Of a stretch of DNA of 64,000 nt, positions 11,402 through 22,427 are shown one piece after another. Origin of the DNA: Sclerotiophoma versabilis (Eukaryota > Ascomycota > Dothideomycetes > Pleosporales > Didymellaceae). A model generated the notes under the pieces. That model was given only the letters and a program-made list of their open reading frames with translations. It made no database searches and was not told where the DNA came from. The first letter of the stretch is position 1. Every line of letters starts with the position of its first letter. The position numbers and the translations under genes were made by a program. The stretch covers positions 372,001 to 436,000 of the forward strand of contig JAAROD010000054.1 of NCBI GenBank assembly GCA_012274445.1, in the 5' to 3' direction.

Positions 11402-11947
11402 ATGCTCTTTGCGATCTGTCCAGACATTGGTAGACACATCGTACCGCTGGATGGTCGGTTTGTAATCCGAATGCCGCAAGGCTTCGGTAATGTGTTAGCA
11501 GTCAGGCTCGCTGTACTCTACATGGAGAGGTACTTGCTCAACCCAAAGGTCAGCAGCGCACCGTGGAAGTTCGAAAACGATGGCGCCACGTACATATACC
11601 TAGCCGAGCTATTCACGTTCATCGGCATGCCAGAAGCCAACCGAGATCTCGAAGAGGCCATCCTTCGCCGGTTCAGAAAGTCATCCTGGCAGATCGAGCA
11701 GATTCGCGCTATCTCGGATCGCGACAATGACATTAGCCCGTCGAGGTACGCGGAGGCAATGGCAGACAATATTGTCGCCTTCATGTGCGTGCCGAGAATG
11801 CACCTCTTCGCCATCGAACACGATATCGAGCCAGCAGAAACGTGCAAGGAGGTGATGAAGAAGGCGATGAAGCGAATGGAGGACGGTTATCCAGATAAGG
11901 AGGAAGGGGTAGGCTGGCTATTGATTCGCTTGAGAGCATTTGACTGA
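11402..11947 (+). CDS. unrecognised protein, 181 aa (possibly 5'-incomplete)
   Basis: Open frame from ATG 11402. The frame stays open without an ATG for roughly 40 codons upstream, so a 5' exon may be missing. The product is largely helical and compact, with segments such as YIYLAELFTFIGMPEANRDL and RYAEAMADNIVAFMCVPRM. It ends in a charged helix (CKEVMKKAMKRMEDGYPDKE). This organisation recalls the C-terminal helical part of small fungal BTB/POZ-like proteins, but I cannot confirm that. No signal peptide, membrane span or catalytic motif is visible. Confidence 0.4.
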   Translation: MLFAICPDIGRHIVPLDGRFVIRMPQGFGNVLAVRLAVLYMERYLLNPKVSSAPWKFENDGATYIYLAELFTFIGMPEANRDLEEAILRRFRKSSWQIEQIRAISDRDNDISPSRYAEAMADNIVAFMCVPRMHLFAIEHDIEPAETCKEVMKKAMKRMEDGYPDKEEGVGWLLIRLRAFD

Positions 11948-12579
11948 CCAATTAGGCGCAACAATCGACGGGTATGAAATGAGACAACGCTCATAGAACG
12001 ACTTCCCGCGGCGCCCACTAACATAGCGCTGAAGCAGCTGGTATGGACAGCCAACACTCGAGCGCTGATGGAGCCTACGATATCAAAGAGTGGGTCGAGA
12101 TCAGGTCCGTCAAGAGCCGCGTAGAATCGCAGCCTTAGCTGGCTGGGAGGAAGAAATTGTTTTGGCAAGAGCAACATAAGCAAAGAGTAATAGAAGAACT
12201 TAGGGGGAAAAATCCCAAAAAAAATGATATAAGTCAGAGGGCAGACTTATGTAATGGAGGTACTTTGGCAGGACCGACTTCGACAGCCATAAGTAGATGA
12301 TGTTGAGTTGTTGTGTATATTGAAACCTGGCAACACAAAGACCGTGAAGTGGAGAAGCGCCAGCTCACATGTCATGGTCGGCCATGATGATAGGCGAACG
12401 GTGAAGGTGTCACAAGCTGGTGAGGTCTGGCTGGAGCTTCAGCCACCGATGACGTACCCCGCGTGTATCCACCTGCCGCATGGCGCGTCGACCATCGTTT
12501 AGTGCACCTTCTATATGGCCGCGACAACCGACCAGCGGTCCTCCACCATGTCCCCAGCAGGACACCCAAAAAACCCAAT
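11948..12579. other. upstream region of the DUF3818 gene
   Basis: No supported gene. The coding frame of the next gene stays open back to about 12463 but contains no ATG before 12580, so this part is treated as 5' UTR and promoter. Confidence 0.4.
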
Positions 12580-14676
12580 ATGTCGTCCTCCACCGCCCCG
12601 CTCGCGCCCGCGCAGACGCACGCCCTCTTCGACATCCTGATCCACCACCAGATCTACGCCGAAATCGAGGCGTTCAAACACCCCTCCACCATCAACCACT
12701 ATGGACACCCCTTCCGCAAGGCAGACGGCGTGCAGACGACGAGCCCGCTGCTGCAGAACATGCTCAACAAGTTTGCGCTGACAAACCCGGCGCTGAAGAA
12801 CCTGGACAGCAGCTTCTGGCAGGACAAGATCCAGACGTTGGTCGCGCGCATGGCCGAGGCCGAGCTGAGCGAAAGCTACGACAAGGGCGCGATTGGGTCG
12901 AGGAAGGCGCTGGCCACGGCTGCGAGTAGCATCGCAGAGTACATTGGGCGGGGCATGCTCGGCGGATACCCTGTTGCGCCGAAGCAGGACGACGGCAAGA
13001 AGCAGTACGACACCAGCAAGCCTGAAGACGTACTGGGGGCGTGGGAGGAGTGTGCGCGCAGCTTTATCTACGGCGATCTGCTCGATCATCTACTAGAGAG
13101 GGTCACCGCAACAGACAAACTCGAAGACCACACCAGTCTGGTGCAGGCTGGGCATGAGTTCATTCTGCTGAATGTCGCCTCGTTTCTCCACCACGTCTTC
13201 GTCATGTCGCCAGACGGCCAGTACCTCGTCCGCCTCCTCGAGAACACACACCGTCTCATTCCCTACTACATGATCAAGCAGACCCTCCGCGTTGGCAACG
13301 CCGCCTCTATGATCAACGGCATGGTCAGGCTGGTTCTGGCGAAGCTCTCCGTCACTGCCATGACCAACTGGATCGGGCTGACGAACAACTCGAACGACGG
13401 TATGAATCTGATGCAGCAGATCATCAGCACAATCTTGGCTTGGGACACAGCCGAGTTCCAGAAGAGGGCATCGAAGCTTGAGTCCTCGCGAGACGCACCA
13501 GACAAGAAGGTCATGAAGGCAATCAAGGCACACGTCTACGCATCAAGAGACAGGCATGAAGCAGCACGCAACATGTCCATCCAAGAGCAGAAGTCCATCA
13601 TTGCCGTAATTCTCGAGACGGCCGACACACCGATCAAGCCCGACTCCCTCAAAGATCAGCAACACGACGTCGCCATGGAATATTACAGCACCTATCTCTC
13701 CATTCGCGACCGCGAAGAGATAACAAAGGTATTCTGCAAATCCAACCCCGACGTGCTCACCTCCGCTGTCCGTGACTGCGTCAGCGCAATGGATCCCGTC
13801 ATTCGCGCCATCCACAACGCAGTCGACCTGTCCAGCACCGTCACCGACGCCGAGAACTTCATCACAGACCTGATCAAAGCATCGAAACCAAAAAAGCGAT
13901 CTGGCCGCAGGAGCCGTGAAACAAGCAAAGAGCGCGATGCCAATGCCAACAATACTGACACAGCGCCCGCAAGTGTGACAGATACGGACAACAGCGAGGC
14001 ACCAACCGTCGAAGACTTTGTAATCTTGCTGCGCAAACACGCACCTTCGCTACACAGGTTCCTGCACCAAGTCACGAAGAACGCACCAGACCTCGCACAC
14101 GACTACCTCGTGTACGCGAAGCAGATGTTCGGAGAATTCAAGGCGGACGCTCAAACCCGCGAAGGTGGCGCAGGCAACATGACAGCGCCTCTGCACTCAT
14201 TATTTGAGACGCTACCTCAGTCGAAACAAGAGGAGCTCAAAAAGCTTCTAGACGAGCACGCCGCACACTTATCCGAGCTGAAAGGCACAAGCCAGTCACG
14301 ACTCGAGAGCATAATGCGGAACACCGGAACAAAAGGCTCCACCCACGGCCCAGGCATGTACCTCTCACGTTGGAACGCGCTGCTCGACAGCACCTTGATC
14401 AGTCCCGCCACTGTTTCCGGGCCCGTACGGCGAGGCTGGGAAGTCAAAGGCGAGCTAGACGGCAAAGGGCTGAAGACGAGCAGTGCGCTGCAGGGCTCCA
14501 AGGGCGGGAAGACCACCAACGGCGTCAGCATCGCAAACGGCCTGGGCGACGCACAAGATCGGAAGGAGAGGAAGAGGGACGGTTTGGAAGAGGACAAGAT
14601 GATGACGGTGTGGGAGGCTATGCGGGATGGCTGGGTAGGCGTGTGTAGAGGGCTCGAAGTCATGGGCAGTGACTGA
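12580..14676 (+). CDS. PX-associated / DUF3818 domain protein (YPR097W-like)
   Basis: Intronless, 698 aa. The start is ATG 12580 (MSSSTAPLAPAQTHALF); the frame is open upstream but only from a GTG. The N-terminal part (about 5-150) matches the PX-associated domain pattern: THALFDILIHHQIYAEIEAF, SPLLQNMLNKF, ELSESYDKG. The following DUF3818 region (about 165-560) contains HEFILLNVASFLHH, INGMVRLVLAKLSVTAMTNW and MNLMQQIISTILAWD. A basic, Ser-rich linker (KPKKRSGRRSRE) lies near residue 440. In yeast YPR097W and its relatives these domains accompany a phosphoinositide-binding PX domain; I see no PX domain here. A role in lipid or membrane traffic is inference from the family. Confidence 0.8.
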   Translation: MSSSTAPLAPAQTHALFDILIHHQIYAEIEAFKHPSTINHYGHPFRKADGVQTTSPLLQNMLNKFALTNPALKNLDSSFWQDKIQTLVARMAEAELSESYDKGAIGSRKALATAASSIAEYIGRGMLGGYPVAPKQDDGKKQYDTSKPEDVLGAWEECARSFIYGDLLDHLLERVTATDKLEDHTSLVQAGHEFILLNVASFLHHVFVMSPDGQYLVRLLENTHRLIPYYMIKQTLRVGNAASMINGMVRLVLAKLSVTAMTNWIGLTNNSNDGMNLMQQIISTILAWDTAEFQKRASKLESSRDAPDKKVMKAIKAHVYASRDRHEAARNMSIQEQKSIIAVILETADTPIKPDSLKDQQHDVAMEYYSTYLSIRDREEITKVFCKSNPDVLTSAVRDCVSAMDPVIRAIHNAVDLSSTVTDAENFITDLIKASKPKKRSGRRSRETSKERDANANNTDTAPASVTDTDNSEAPTVEDFVILLRKHAPSLHRFLHQVTKNAPDLAHDYLVYAKQMFGEFKADAQTREGGAGNMTAPLHSLFETLPQSKQEELKKLLDEHAAHLSELKGTSQSRLESIMRNTGTKGSTHGPGMYLSRWNALLDSTLISPATVSGPVRRGWEVKGELDGKGLKTSSALQGSKGGKTTNGVSIANGLGDAQDRKERKRDGLEEDKMMTVWEAMRDGWVGVCRGLEVMGSD

Positions 14677-15439
14677 GCAACCACCACCACTTCTTACCAC
14701 ATTTCTCGAGCACTTTTGATTCAACTGAACATCACGGCTTGCGTACGCCATGGGGCTTCGAGTCAAATCTCTTTCTTAAATACATCGACGATAGCACGAT
14801 GACATGACCCACAAAGCATCATAGAAGGATATATATAAGGGCAGTAGAGTAACGAACATAACCCATCCCCTATGACGTCCCTGCCAGTTATTTCACTCAT
14901 TCCATCCACTCCACCCGTTCCGTCTCGCGTCCCTCGGCCAGCGCAACACCGACCTTCCGTAGTCCGCAGTCCGAAGCCCTCCCGGATCGACACTCCTCCC
15001 GTATCCGCCCCACCTGCAGCCCTACTACGCGGCGCTTCGTCAACGGCGCTCACGTCAATGGCACTCCCTTATGACCAGGGCTACATGACCGGTCACTTTA
15101 GCTCCACTCAGCTTGCGCGGTTATTACCACTGATCTGCTTCGAGACATCGCTTTGTCTCTGTAATGGCAAGAGTGCACACGGAAGCCTAGGCAGGAGAGA
15201 TATTGCGTTGCGATTAAGCAGTAGCGACAACTTTATTATAGTATCTAGTAGTCGTGTGTAGTATAATCGAGTCTTGTATAGAATGCATAAGCATGCATTA
15301 GAAATGGTATCATCCTCGCCGTCTGACAGGAAAAAAGAAAAAACAAAAAAAAAAGCAAGAACCATGAACAAACACCAACACATGCACAACTCCCGTCTAT
15401 CATGATCAAATGTATCCCATCAACTATGAGAATCTCATC
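14677..15439. other. convergent spacer, no gene
   Basis: Lies between the 3' ends of the DUF3818 gene (+) and the membrane protein gene (-). A 129-codon frame at 14872-15261 is proline/serine-rich with no recognisable feature and is not called. An A-rich, low-complexity tract lies near 15330-15360. Confidence 0.4.
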
Positions 15440-17416
15440 TCACGCCAAAATCATCGTCTTGCGCAAATTTCCAATATCAGGGACCCTAAAGCCTTCCTCG
15501 CCCTCCTCCCAAGCTACGGTCCCAACACTCAGCGTCCAGGCCACAAGCACCAATCTCGCGACCGTTGCAATCATTTCAATACTAAACGGCAGCTCCGACT
15601 TCAGCAGCGTCTCGACCTGCTTCCCAAGATTGTTGTCAGGGAACGACATAGATGCACGCCCCAGAGTCGACCTCATCGTTCCACTAGAGCCAGAACCCAG
15701 ACTCGAGCGGAGCGAGCGGCGCGCAGATGGTCTTGAGGAGAGTGCAGATGCGTGTCGACGGTTGCTTCGAGCGTCGGATTCGGGACAGCTCGTATCGTTG
15801 ATAGATGACGATGCAGATGCGCATTTGTGTGCAGCGACGGCGTCGGCATATGAACGCAGAAGTTCTTTCTTAGTTGCTTCCTGCACGGCTGCGCGGACCT
15901 CGCATGGCTTCATTCCTGGTACGAGGGTCATGAGGCGCTGGAGAAGCGTGATGTAGCGCTGCATGCGAGCAACCTTGTCTCCCAATTCTTCGGTGATGGC
16001 ACCAGTCGCTACCTTCCCTAGACGTTCGCGCTCGCGGAAGAGTCGGCCGGCGTTTTGTGGCTTGTGGAGCGGACCGAATATTTCAAGGTGAGGCGAATGG
16101 CGTTGTACCTTGTCGACGAGGCCTTCTAGGCGTTGGAGGAGACGTCCAGGGTGCAGGCCATCTGAAGCGATGAATTGGACTGTTTCGATCAAAGGGGCGG
16201 AGGCGAGCGGTGTGAGACCACCAATGAAGGGAAGAAGCGCAACGGCATCGATGAGTGGGGTTGGTGGGCTTGATTTTGTTGAGGTTTCGATGGTATGGAA
16301 GTTCAATTCGCGGGAATTTGGTAGCATGGCGAGAAAGTTGGCTTGTGGTGCATGTTGTGATCGTTTGCGCATCGTAAGTGGCGCGCCCAATCGCACAGCT
16401 TCAAGAGCGTCCTCTGTAAGAAGAATTGTATTGATTGACTTTGCGTCCTGCAAGAATGGCAAAGAGCCGCAAGCGAGGTGCTTTGCAAAGAGTGGTGAGT
16501 GGCCCGACCCACTGGAAGGCAGCTGCGATATACTGCGTTTGTGTTTTCTGAGTGATACCATGTGTCTGCCATCGTTGGTAGAGCTTGACCTGATCGAAAT
16601 ACCGAAGGCGCCTTTATCCGTAGATGCAGCGTTGATCTCAGTGTTGCTCGAGGTACCGGTGATCGAGCTGCCCAATACCACAGACAGTGCTGCAAGCTCA
16701 ACGGGAGTGAGTCTTACGCTCACTCGACCATCGTAGTACTCTGCTGGCCGACCATCCTTCATCCATGCACGTTGGGTAGCGCCTGTAGTATCTTGATCAA
16801 CCAGTCCGTTACCCATAGGAACGAGGACTGGTGCCGGCTTTTTGATGGAGAGGCTCCTTCCAAGCCCTCTTTCGATTGTCGAAATGTCCAGGCTCTTCCT
16901 CTGCAACGGCACTGCTACATCTCCTCGCCCAGTGCTCGCCTTCTTCAGTGATACCGACTGCACTCTCCTAGGGCTGGTCGCACCCCCCTTCGCCGAGTTG
17001 AGAAATTTACCAATCTCCCCGGAATATGTAGATCGTTCGGTCATCGATCGTAGTCGAAGCTCGTCGGCGAACATTTCGCAGATTGCTTCAAATGAAACTT
17101 CTCCGGGATGACCATGCGGGTTGGTGAACATTGCCGAAGACCACAACCCCTCATCCCCGGCTTTGACGATTCCTGATAACGTAGGTACCCACTTCGAGTT
17201 CACGTCTTGTTGTTTTGATGCAAAAAGCTGTTTCCATGATCTGGACTTGCGTGGTAGCTGATATGGTTCGCTGTTGGTATCGTCGATGGGGTAGGTGTCC
17301 TGCTTGATGCCCTTGGAGTGCCGGTGTACGAACAATCGTGAAACGAGAGCCATGATGATGAGGAATAGAATGCCGGGTCCAAGGCTCAGTGCAATGATTA
17401 TCTTTGTATTCATCAT
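15440..17416 (-). CDS. predicted membrane protein of unknown function, 658 aa
   Basis: A single intronless frame from ATG 17416 to TGA 15440. Residues about 5-29 (IIIALSLGPGILFLIIMALV) form a clear membrane segment at the extreme N-terminus, followed by basic residues. This suggests a signal anchor with a long cytoplasmic part. The body is soluble, with conserved-looking blocks (SKWVPTLSGIVKAGDEGLWS; RVSVRLTPVELAALSVVLG; PLIDAVALLPFIGGLTPL) and Ser-rich linkers. A second hydrophobic segment (MIATVARLVLVAWTLSVGTV) lies near residues 615-640. I recognise no enzyme motif or family. It is convergent with the DUF3818 gene. Confidence 0.65.
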   Translation of the reverse strand: MMNTKIIIALSLGPGILFLIIMALVSRLFVHRHSKGIKQDTYPIDDTNSEPYQLPRKSRSWKQLFASKQQDVNSKWVPTLSGIVKAGDEGLWSSAMFTNPHGHPGEVSFEAICEMFADELRLRSMTERSTYSGEIGKFLNSAKGGATSPRRVQSVSLKKASTGRGDVAVPLQRKSLDISTIERGLGRSLSIKKPAPVLVPMGNGLVDQDTTGATQRAWMKDGRPAEYYDGRVSVRLTPVELAALSVVLGSSITGTSSNTEINAASTDKGAFGISIRSSSTNDGRHMVSLRKHKRSISQLPSSGSGHSPLFAKHLACGSLPFLQDAKSINTILLTEDALEAVRLGAPLTMRKRSQHAPQANFLAMLPNSRELNFHTIETSTKSSPPTPLIDAVALLPFIGGLTPLASAPLIETVQFIASDGLHPGRLLQRLEGLVDKVQRHSPHLEIFGPLHKPQNAGRLFRERERLGKVATGAITEELGDKVARMQRYITLLQRLMTLVPGMKPCEVRAAVQEATKKELLRSYADAVAAHKCASASSSINDTSCPESDARSNRRHASALSSRPSARRSLRSSLGSGSSGTMRSTLGRASMSFPDNNLGKQVETLLKSELPFSIEMIATVARLVLVAWTLSVGTVAWEEGEEGFRVPDIGNLRKTMILA

Positions 17417-18325
17417 CCAAAATGTGGGTTAAGTACCTTATATGGGAGTTGTTGTTTGTTTGTGGGTCCTGATTGGGAAATGGTCAGGCACGAGCCAATC
17501 GGAAAGCAGCGTTATCCCTGCCTGTCAGCTGCACTCGCGCCTTCGGACAAGCTGGGTTACCGCTTCTCGCGAAGTCTTACGCATCCACTAGCAGAGTCAT
17601 TGATCAGCGCGAATCACGTTCGCTCAAAAATGACCGACTTGTGTCAGAAGAGCTTCTGCCCTATGAAACGCGTGAAAATATGGGCGGACCGTCCGAGATC
17701 AGCACGACAGCCTTCAATTGCCTTGCAGATACACTACCATACAGTGTAGAATCTCCACAATGGACTGCGCACCAGAATGGGTCAGGATCCAAACCAGCAG
17801 TGTATGCTTAATGTTTTGATGTTTTGATGCACTGCTCATCGAGATCCTCCCGCAATCCCCACTTCTCATTCCAAAATTCGCTACATGTCCAAAATTTGGT
17901 CTCATTTCTCGAACGGGCAGCAGTTGTGACAAAGGCTGACGGACACAAGCGGACGCCGTAAGACAGCGTGTCTCAAACAAGCTCGGATGGTCCGAACGAA
18001 TCAGACATGAGAACGTTCGAGATCAACAACTCATAAACCGTTTGATCTGAACAGGACAGGCCGTGTGTCTCGATAAGGTGTTCTACTAACATTGTAAGTT
18101 GAGGCGATGACCATCGGCCCTGCAGGGTCCTGGTAAGCGACCACAACCCTGTTGCGGGTACTCGGAAGTGAGGCATTTCCATGCTGTTCGAGTCAGCGTT
18201 GACATCATAGTGTCCCTGGGACGACAATCGTGGTGCTGGGGTGTAATTGACAGAACGGTGATCGGGATTCGTGAGTTCCGCAACCCGAACGGACTGAAGC
18301 TTCGCGCGAGGCACGGGTGGCCTGC
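17417..18325. other. spacer; possible extra 3' exon of the neighbouring regulator
   Basis: Lies between the membrane-protein start and the 3' end of the fungal-specific regulator. The regulator's last exon overlaps a GTGAGC donor-like site near its stop. A distal exon at about 18050-18150 is conceivable but not supported. Nothing else is seen. Confidence 0.35.
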
Positions 18326-20483
18326 TCACGTTTCCATACGTCTGGATGCATAAGACCCAATCAGCTCCTGCACTTTCAGCAACGTTTTCTGCGCCGCAAT
18401 GATCGCTGTGGGATGCTCGAAAATAAGGACGATCATTGTGCGAGTTGCAGTCATGATCAGACATCGTCGAACCCATACAGAATAGGCCTCCGGCCCATAC
18501 CTAACTCGTTGTGCCATGTCCATCACGCTTGGTATACGTGCTGCTGCTGCGCCTACGGCGCTAACCCAGTATAGCACGCCAGACATGTTCTTCCACACGT
18601 TGCTGGTGTTGGCTCGTTGGAGTGTTTCGTACAGGGCTTCGGTGAGGTGAGGTTTGGGAAGTTGATTAGCCCAACTAGCAAAAGACATGGGTGTCGCGAG
18701 GATATCGACGTAGTTTGGATCCGCAGCGATGGAGAAGGGAATGCCCATTGAGATTGCGGCTGTGTAGATCAGAGCTGATATGCGACATGCCTCGTATACC
18801 CAGTCCCCTGACACCGACACGCCAGGTGTGTGAGCTGAAGGTAACAAAGCCAATCGTGTTCGGATAGCATGAATAGTAATCTCGTAGGCTTCGTTGGGAG
18901 TTCTCAGACATGCGATGTCGACTGCATCAATATCGTGTACCGTGTTCGGGGCCGTGTTGTGCGCCATAAAGATGCTGGTGAGATCTCTCATATCAGACAG
19001 GAGCTCCAATGTAGACTGCGAGCATTGCGCGTCGTTAGAGATTGTAAGAAAAGTATGTCTCGGGCAGTACAGTGGCGATTCTGGAAGCGCTGCTTCATAG
19101 TCGATGGGGATTAAGTCCGCGGGTAAACCATCTCGAAACGCTGGCAGGATCTCAGCTTCGCAGAAGACATCACAGTGGTAGCAACAGCTGTCTCCAATCA
19201 GCTAGTTCACGGCTTCAAGCAAATGGTTGGGGCACTCACGCTAGAGCAACTTCGGCCAAAGCTCTGTTATGAACGAGAGCAGACAAGCCTCCACGTCGAG
19301 AGACGAGTGCTGCAACACCGTTCTCGTGGATCCGTAATACCTTCTCATTGCACACCCACATCTCGCCCGCAAATAAGTGCAGAATGACTATGAGTGTAGT
19401 ATCGTCTAGCTGCAACAGATCATTAGCCAAGCGCTCATTGATCATGCCTATGGTCTCAGCTTTGACCATAGCGGTTGTTGTGCTATCGCCAGAACAATTG
19501 TTGCGCATATCAAGCCATGTTGATGCCAAGACGGTGGAACTCAGGATGATATGAGGGTGCGACAGCATCAGTGGTAACCATTTCTTCATAGTCGAGTCAG
19601 AGGCAAACGCCCGCATGCCTAGACGCGTCAGAACCTGCGATTGAGGTGCTCAGTACAAACTTACAGTTCCTTGCCAAGTATAACGCATCAAGGTGCGGGT
19701 TTCGAAATTGTGGTAATACATCGAACGGATCGTGAGAACCGCCAATATTGAAGAATGTGGCTAAACCAACGATCATCGTTCGGAGTTGTCGCTCCTCATG
19801 CCTTTCGCTCTCTTCGTAATCAATGACTGGCGGTTCTGTAATAAAGCGTGTCTTGTTTCGATACAATGGGAAATAGCTTGCAGTTTCGGTTGCGGTGAGT
19901 TGCCAACTTGAGCTACCAGTCTCAGCGAACGGGCTTGAGTCTGAAATCGGCGCTAGTAAGTTCGATCTTAGATGTGGAGATGGATGGTGGAGTTGTCCAT
20001 GGTGTAATCGCGACTCCTCCAACAAAGATCCGCTGGATTGTGATTGGTGTGTACGGGTGGGAATAGTCGAGGTATGTTCAGATCTGGCGCACGCATGGCA
20101 GATGGTATCATGGTCAGGACGAGCGGGCACTGGGTCATCCTGCTGACTGGCATTCCCTTTCTTCTTGCCCTCTTCATGTCTCCAGTGTATCATCGCTTGG
20201 GAGCGTACGCTCCTCTTTGTATCTTCATCCTTGAAGTGCGAAAGATCGGTCGCAATAAGGAACTGAAGCTGTGGTGGTCCCTCGCGCTTTTCTCTTCGTC
20301 TCTTCAGCTTCGCTTTCGCTTGACTACTCGTGTCAGGAGATGCCTTGGGTACTATGAGTGGTTAGAGAGGATTCAGTAATCGGGCCTTTTGCCATATATA
20401 CCTTCACCCACAGCACTTGGGCGCTCTGAAGTCATGATATTGGCAATCCTTTGTGGTGAAGGACCGATTCGAGGGGCAGACAT
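18326..20483 (-). CDS. fungal-specific transcription factor (Fungal_trans_2 type), no zinc finger seen
   Basis: Probable nuclear regulator, 669 aa, in four exons: 20483-20402, 20351-19665, 19618-19240 and 19187-18326. The introns (50, 46 and 52 bp) have GT..AG ends, and the phases give one continuous frame. The start MSAPRIGPSPQ is the first in-frame ATG. A basic block (KAKLKRRREKREG) precedes PQLQFLIATDLSHF and TKRSVRSQAMIHWRHEEGKK, a pattern known from the N-terminus of many fungal C6-type regulators that lack an obvious Zn2Cys6 cluster. The rest is a helical regulatory domain with LARNC, CMRAFASDSTMKKWLP, LADDL-like and GGLSAL blocks. I did not find Cys-x2-Cys-x6-Cys. Targets are unknown. 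The splice model is inferred, and the C-terminus could extend through another intron. Confidence 0.75.
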
Positions 20484-22427
20484 ATCGAACGATAGCTGTG
20501 GGTGAGATACAGTGACCGCCACCTTTTTGGGAGGGGCCCATGTTTGCTGCGCGCGTAAGGCTGGCAAACGGGGGGTCGTGGGGATATAGGTGTTATTCGC
20601 CAGAGAGCGTACTGTACACCGTTACACCGCGCGAATAATTCGCTTGTATAAGCAGAAATAGGTGCTTATGTGTCCTTGGAGCCTCGCATCTGTGGCCTCC
20701 ATCATCTTCAAAACGGCAAAACGGTATTGCTTCGTATCAAGGATCAGTGGCACAGTTGCAGGGTGTGCCTATCGCGGGGATACCCACCCTGGCTCTTCGC
20801 TTAGCCATGTGGTCATTTCTGCTCCACCGTCGTATCAACATCAACACTCTAGACCAGCATTTCAATTGCTTTGATCGTCTGATGCAAGCAAGAAGGCCAA
20901 GGGCTCGTACTCTTCTTCGATGACTATCTCACATGTCGGACGCTCACTGGAAAGACGATCACCTAAGCATGCCCAGGCAGCTCTAAATAACTCTGCACAT
21001 GTAGCAAGAAACCATATCATTTAGCCATTTAGCCATTTAGCCGTGCGAGCCCTCTTTGTTCTATCGACTGCCACGAGGGGAAAGCGTGCATATCTTGCTA
21101 GCCTCGTCATAGTCAAGATGTATGTCTTCGCACAAGTTGGCTCTCACAAAATTACTGTTGGTCAGCATAATGGCGGGTCGACAGTTCCTGAATTTGGACT
21201 CACAGGGAATCAGCACACTTGCTTGTGTACGAAAGTCTCAAATTGTCGGGAGTAACCTATGGTAACTTGCTTCTGGAGGTTCTTGTCGACGTGTGCTTGA
21301 TTGTCGAAACCTTTGAGACTTGGTCGATCTTTGCCATCTTCCACAGTATTACCTCGACTATGGATCATGGAGCAGACCAGCGAAACCCCGTGTCAAGCCA
21401 TCCACAAGCGGACCTTGGGTTCATTACATGAGCCTCGAAATAACCTACGCAGAACTTGAAACTGCTTTTCGAGAAGCAGACCGTCGAAGCCGTTGAGCGT
21501 TCGCCAGCAAGCTTGTCAGAATCGAATGCAGGCACTTATGGATACGTAGTCATAACATCTCGATGAGCGGTTTACACAGTTGGTGGATAGTCACCAGCGA
21601 TTCTTCCTGAGGTCTGTGTGTGCGATATAGGTACTGCAGTCAGGATCTTGTGACGTTAATAGCCGTCGGGGAAAGCATGACCTCTTCTGTGATTGATTGT
21701 CTGCAGATCACAGCATAAAACTATACTAGTTGGCAACGAAACCTCATAATGGCCGCCACCTACTTTCGACAAAGAACAGCCTCAGCACTTGGATCTCTTA
21801 TCAGTAACACACGTGTCCTCGGACGGTGAGGCAGACTCCGCCACAAAATAGCTGGAACCTTCATTGTCGCTCATTGCAGCCTTTTAAAGATTTACTCAAA
21901 GCTCAGGAACTTTAGAGTTGATAACGTGTGTACCAAACGCGACAGCGACGTTGCTCTATGTTTTCAGTGAGTTCAAATCCATCTCCATTGGAGAGTTTGC
22001 GTTCACGCTCTTTGCGGTGGTTGTTGTGGTGTTATTTCCAACTGCTACCAAAGTGATGAGTGGGTAGAAGTAACTGTCACAGTCGCAAGCCCCAGGTGTG
22101 ACATGCAGGATGAGTTCAGGAGATGTGTGTGGCAAGGCTCTCGGTGTCTGTGACGGATCGCCTGAACGATATCGCAGGACAGGCGGCTTGTTTTCAGACA
22201 TTCGACCTCGCTCGCGACAACAGTTCTCTTGAGTCGACACCTTACAAACTGATGTCTTGTACTAACCTGACTATGGAAGCTAGAGCGCACAAGACGGTAC
22301 CCTTGAATACACTTCAATTGTGAATACACACTGTGAACCTCGGGTATCGCAGATCTGCATACTTGACAATAAGCTGCAAACAGGATTTGATGAAATTTCT
22401 GATTGCATGATCTCAATCTAATGAGTC
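20484..22427. other. 1.9 kb spacer, no gene
   Basis: Upstream of the regulator (-) and downstream of the permease (-). Short frames (below about 170 codons) show no recognisable feature. It contains a perfect 3 x 8-bp direct repeat at 21018-21041. I see no tRNA or transposon. Confidence 0.4.
21018..21041. repeat. tandem repeat, 3 x CATTTAGC
   Basis: Three perfect head-to-tail copies of the 8-mer CATTTAGC in intergenic DNA. It is short enough to be a chance or slippage microsatellite. Confidence 0.7.

Noticed and set aside
12511..13089. 192-codon minus-strand frame within the DUF3818 gene
   Set aside because: Shadow of a strongly biased GC-rich coding region; its own protein has no recognisable motif.
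14872..15261. 129-codon frame rich in Pro and Ser
   Set aside because: Low complexity, no homologous pattern, lies in a convergent 3' region.
17973..18476. Fifth exon or extension of the 18326-20483 regulator
   Set aside because: A GTGAGC donor exists near the stop, but no acceptor gives a convincing conserved tail; kept as a remark only.
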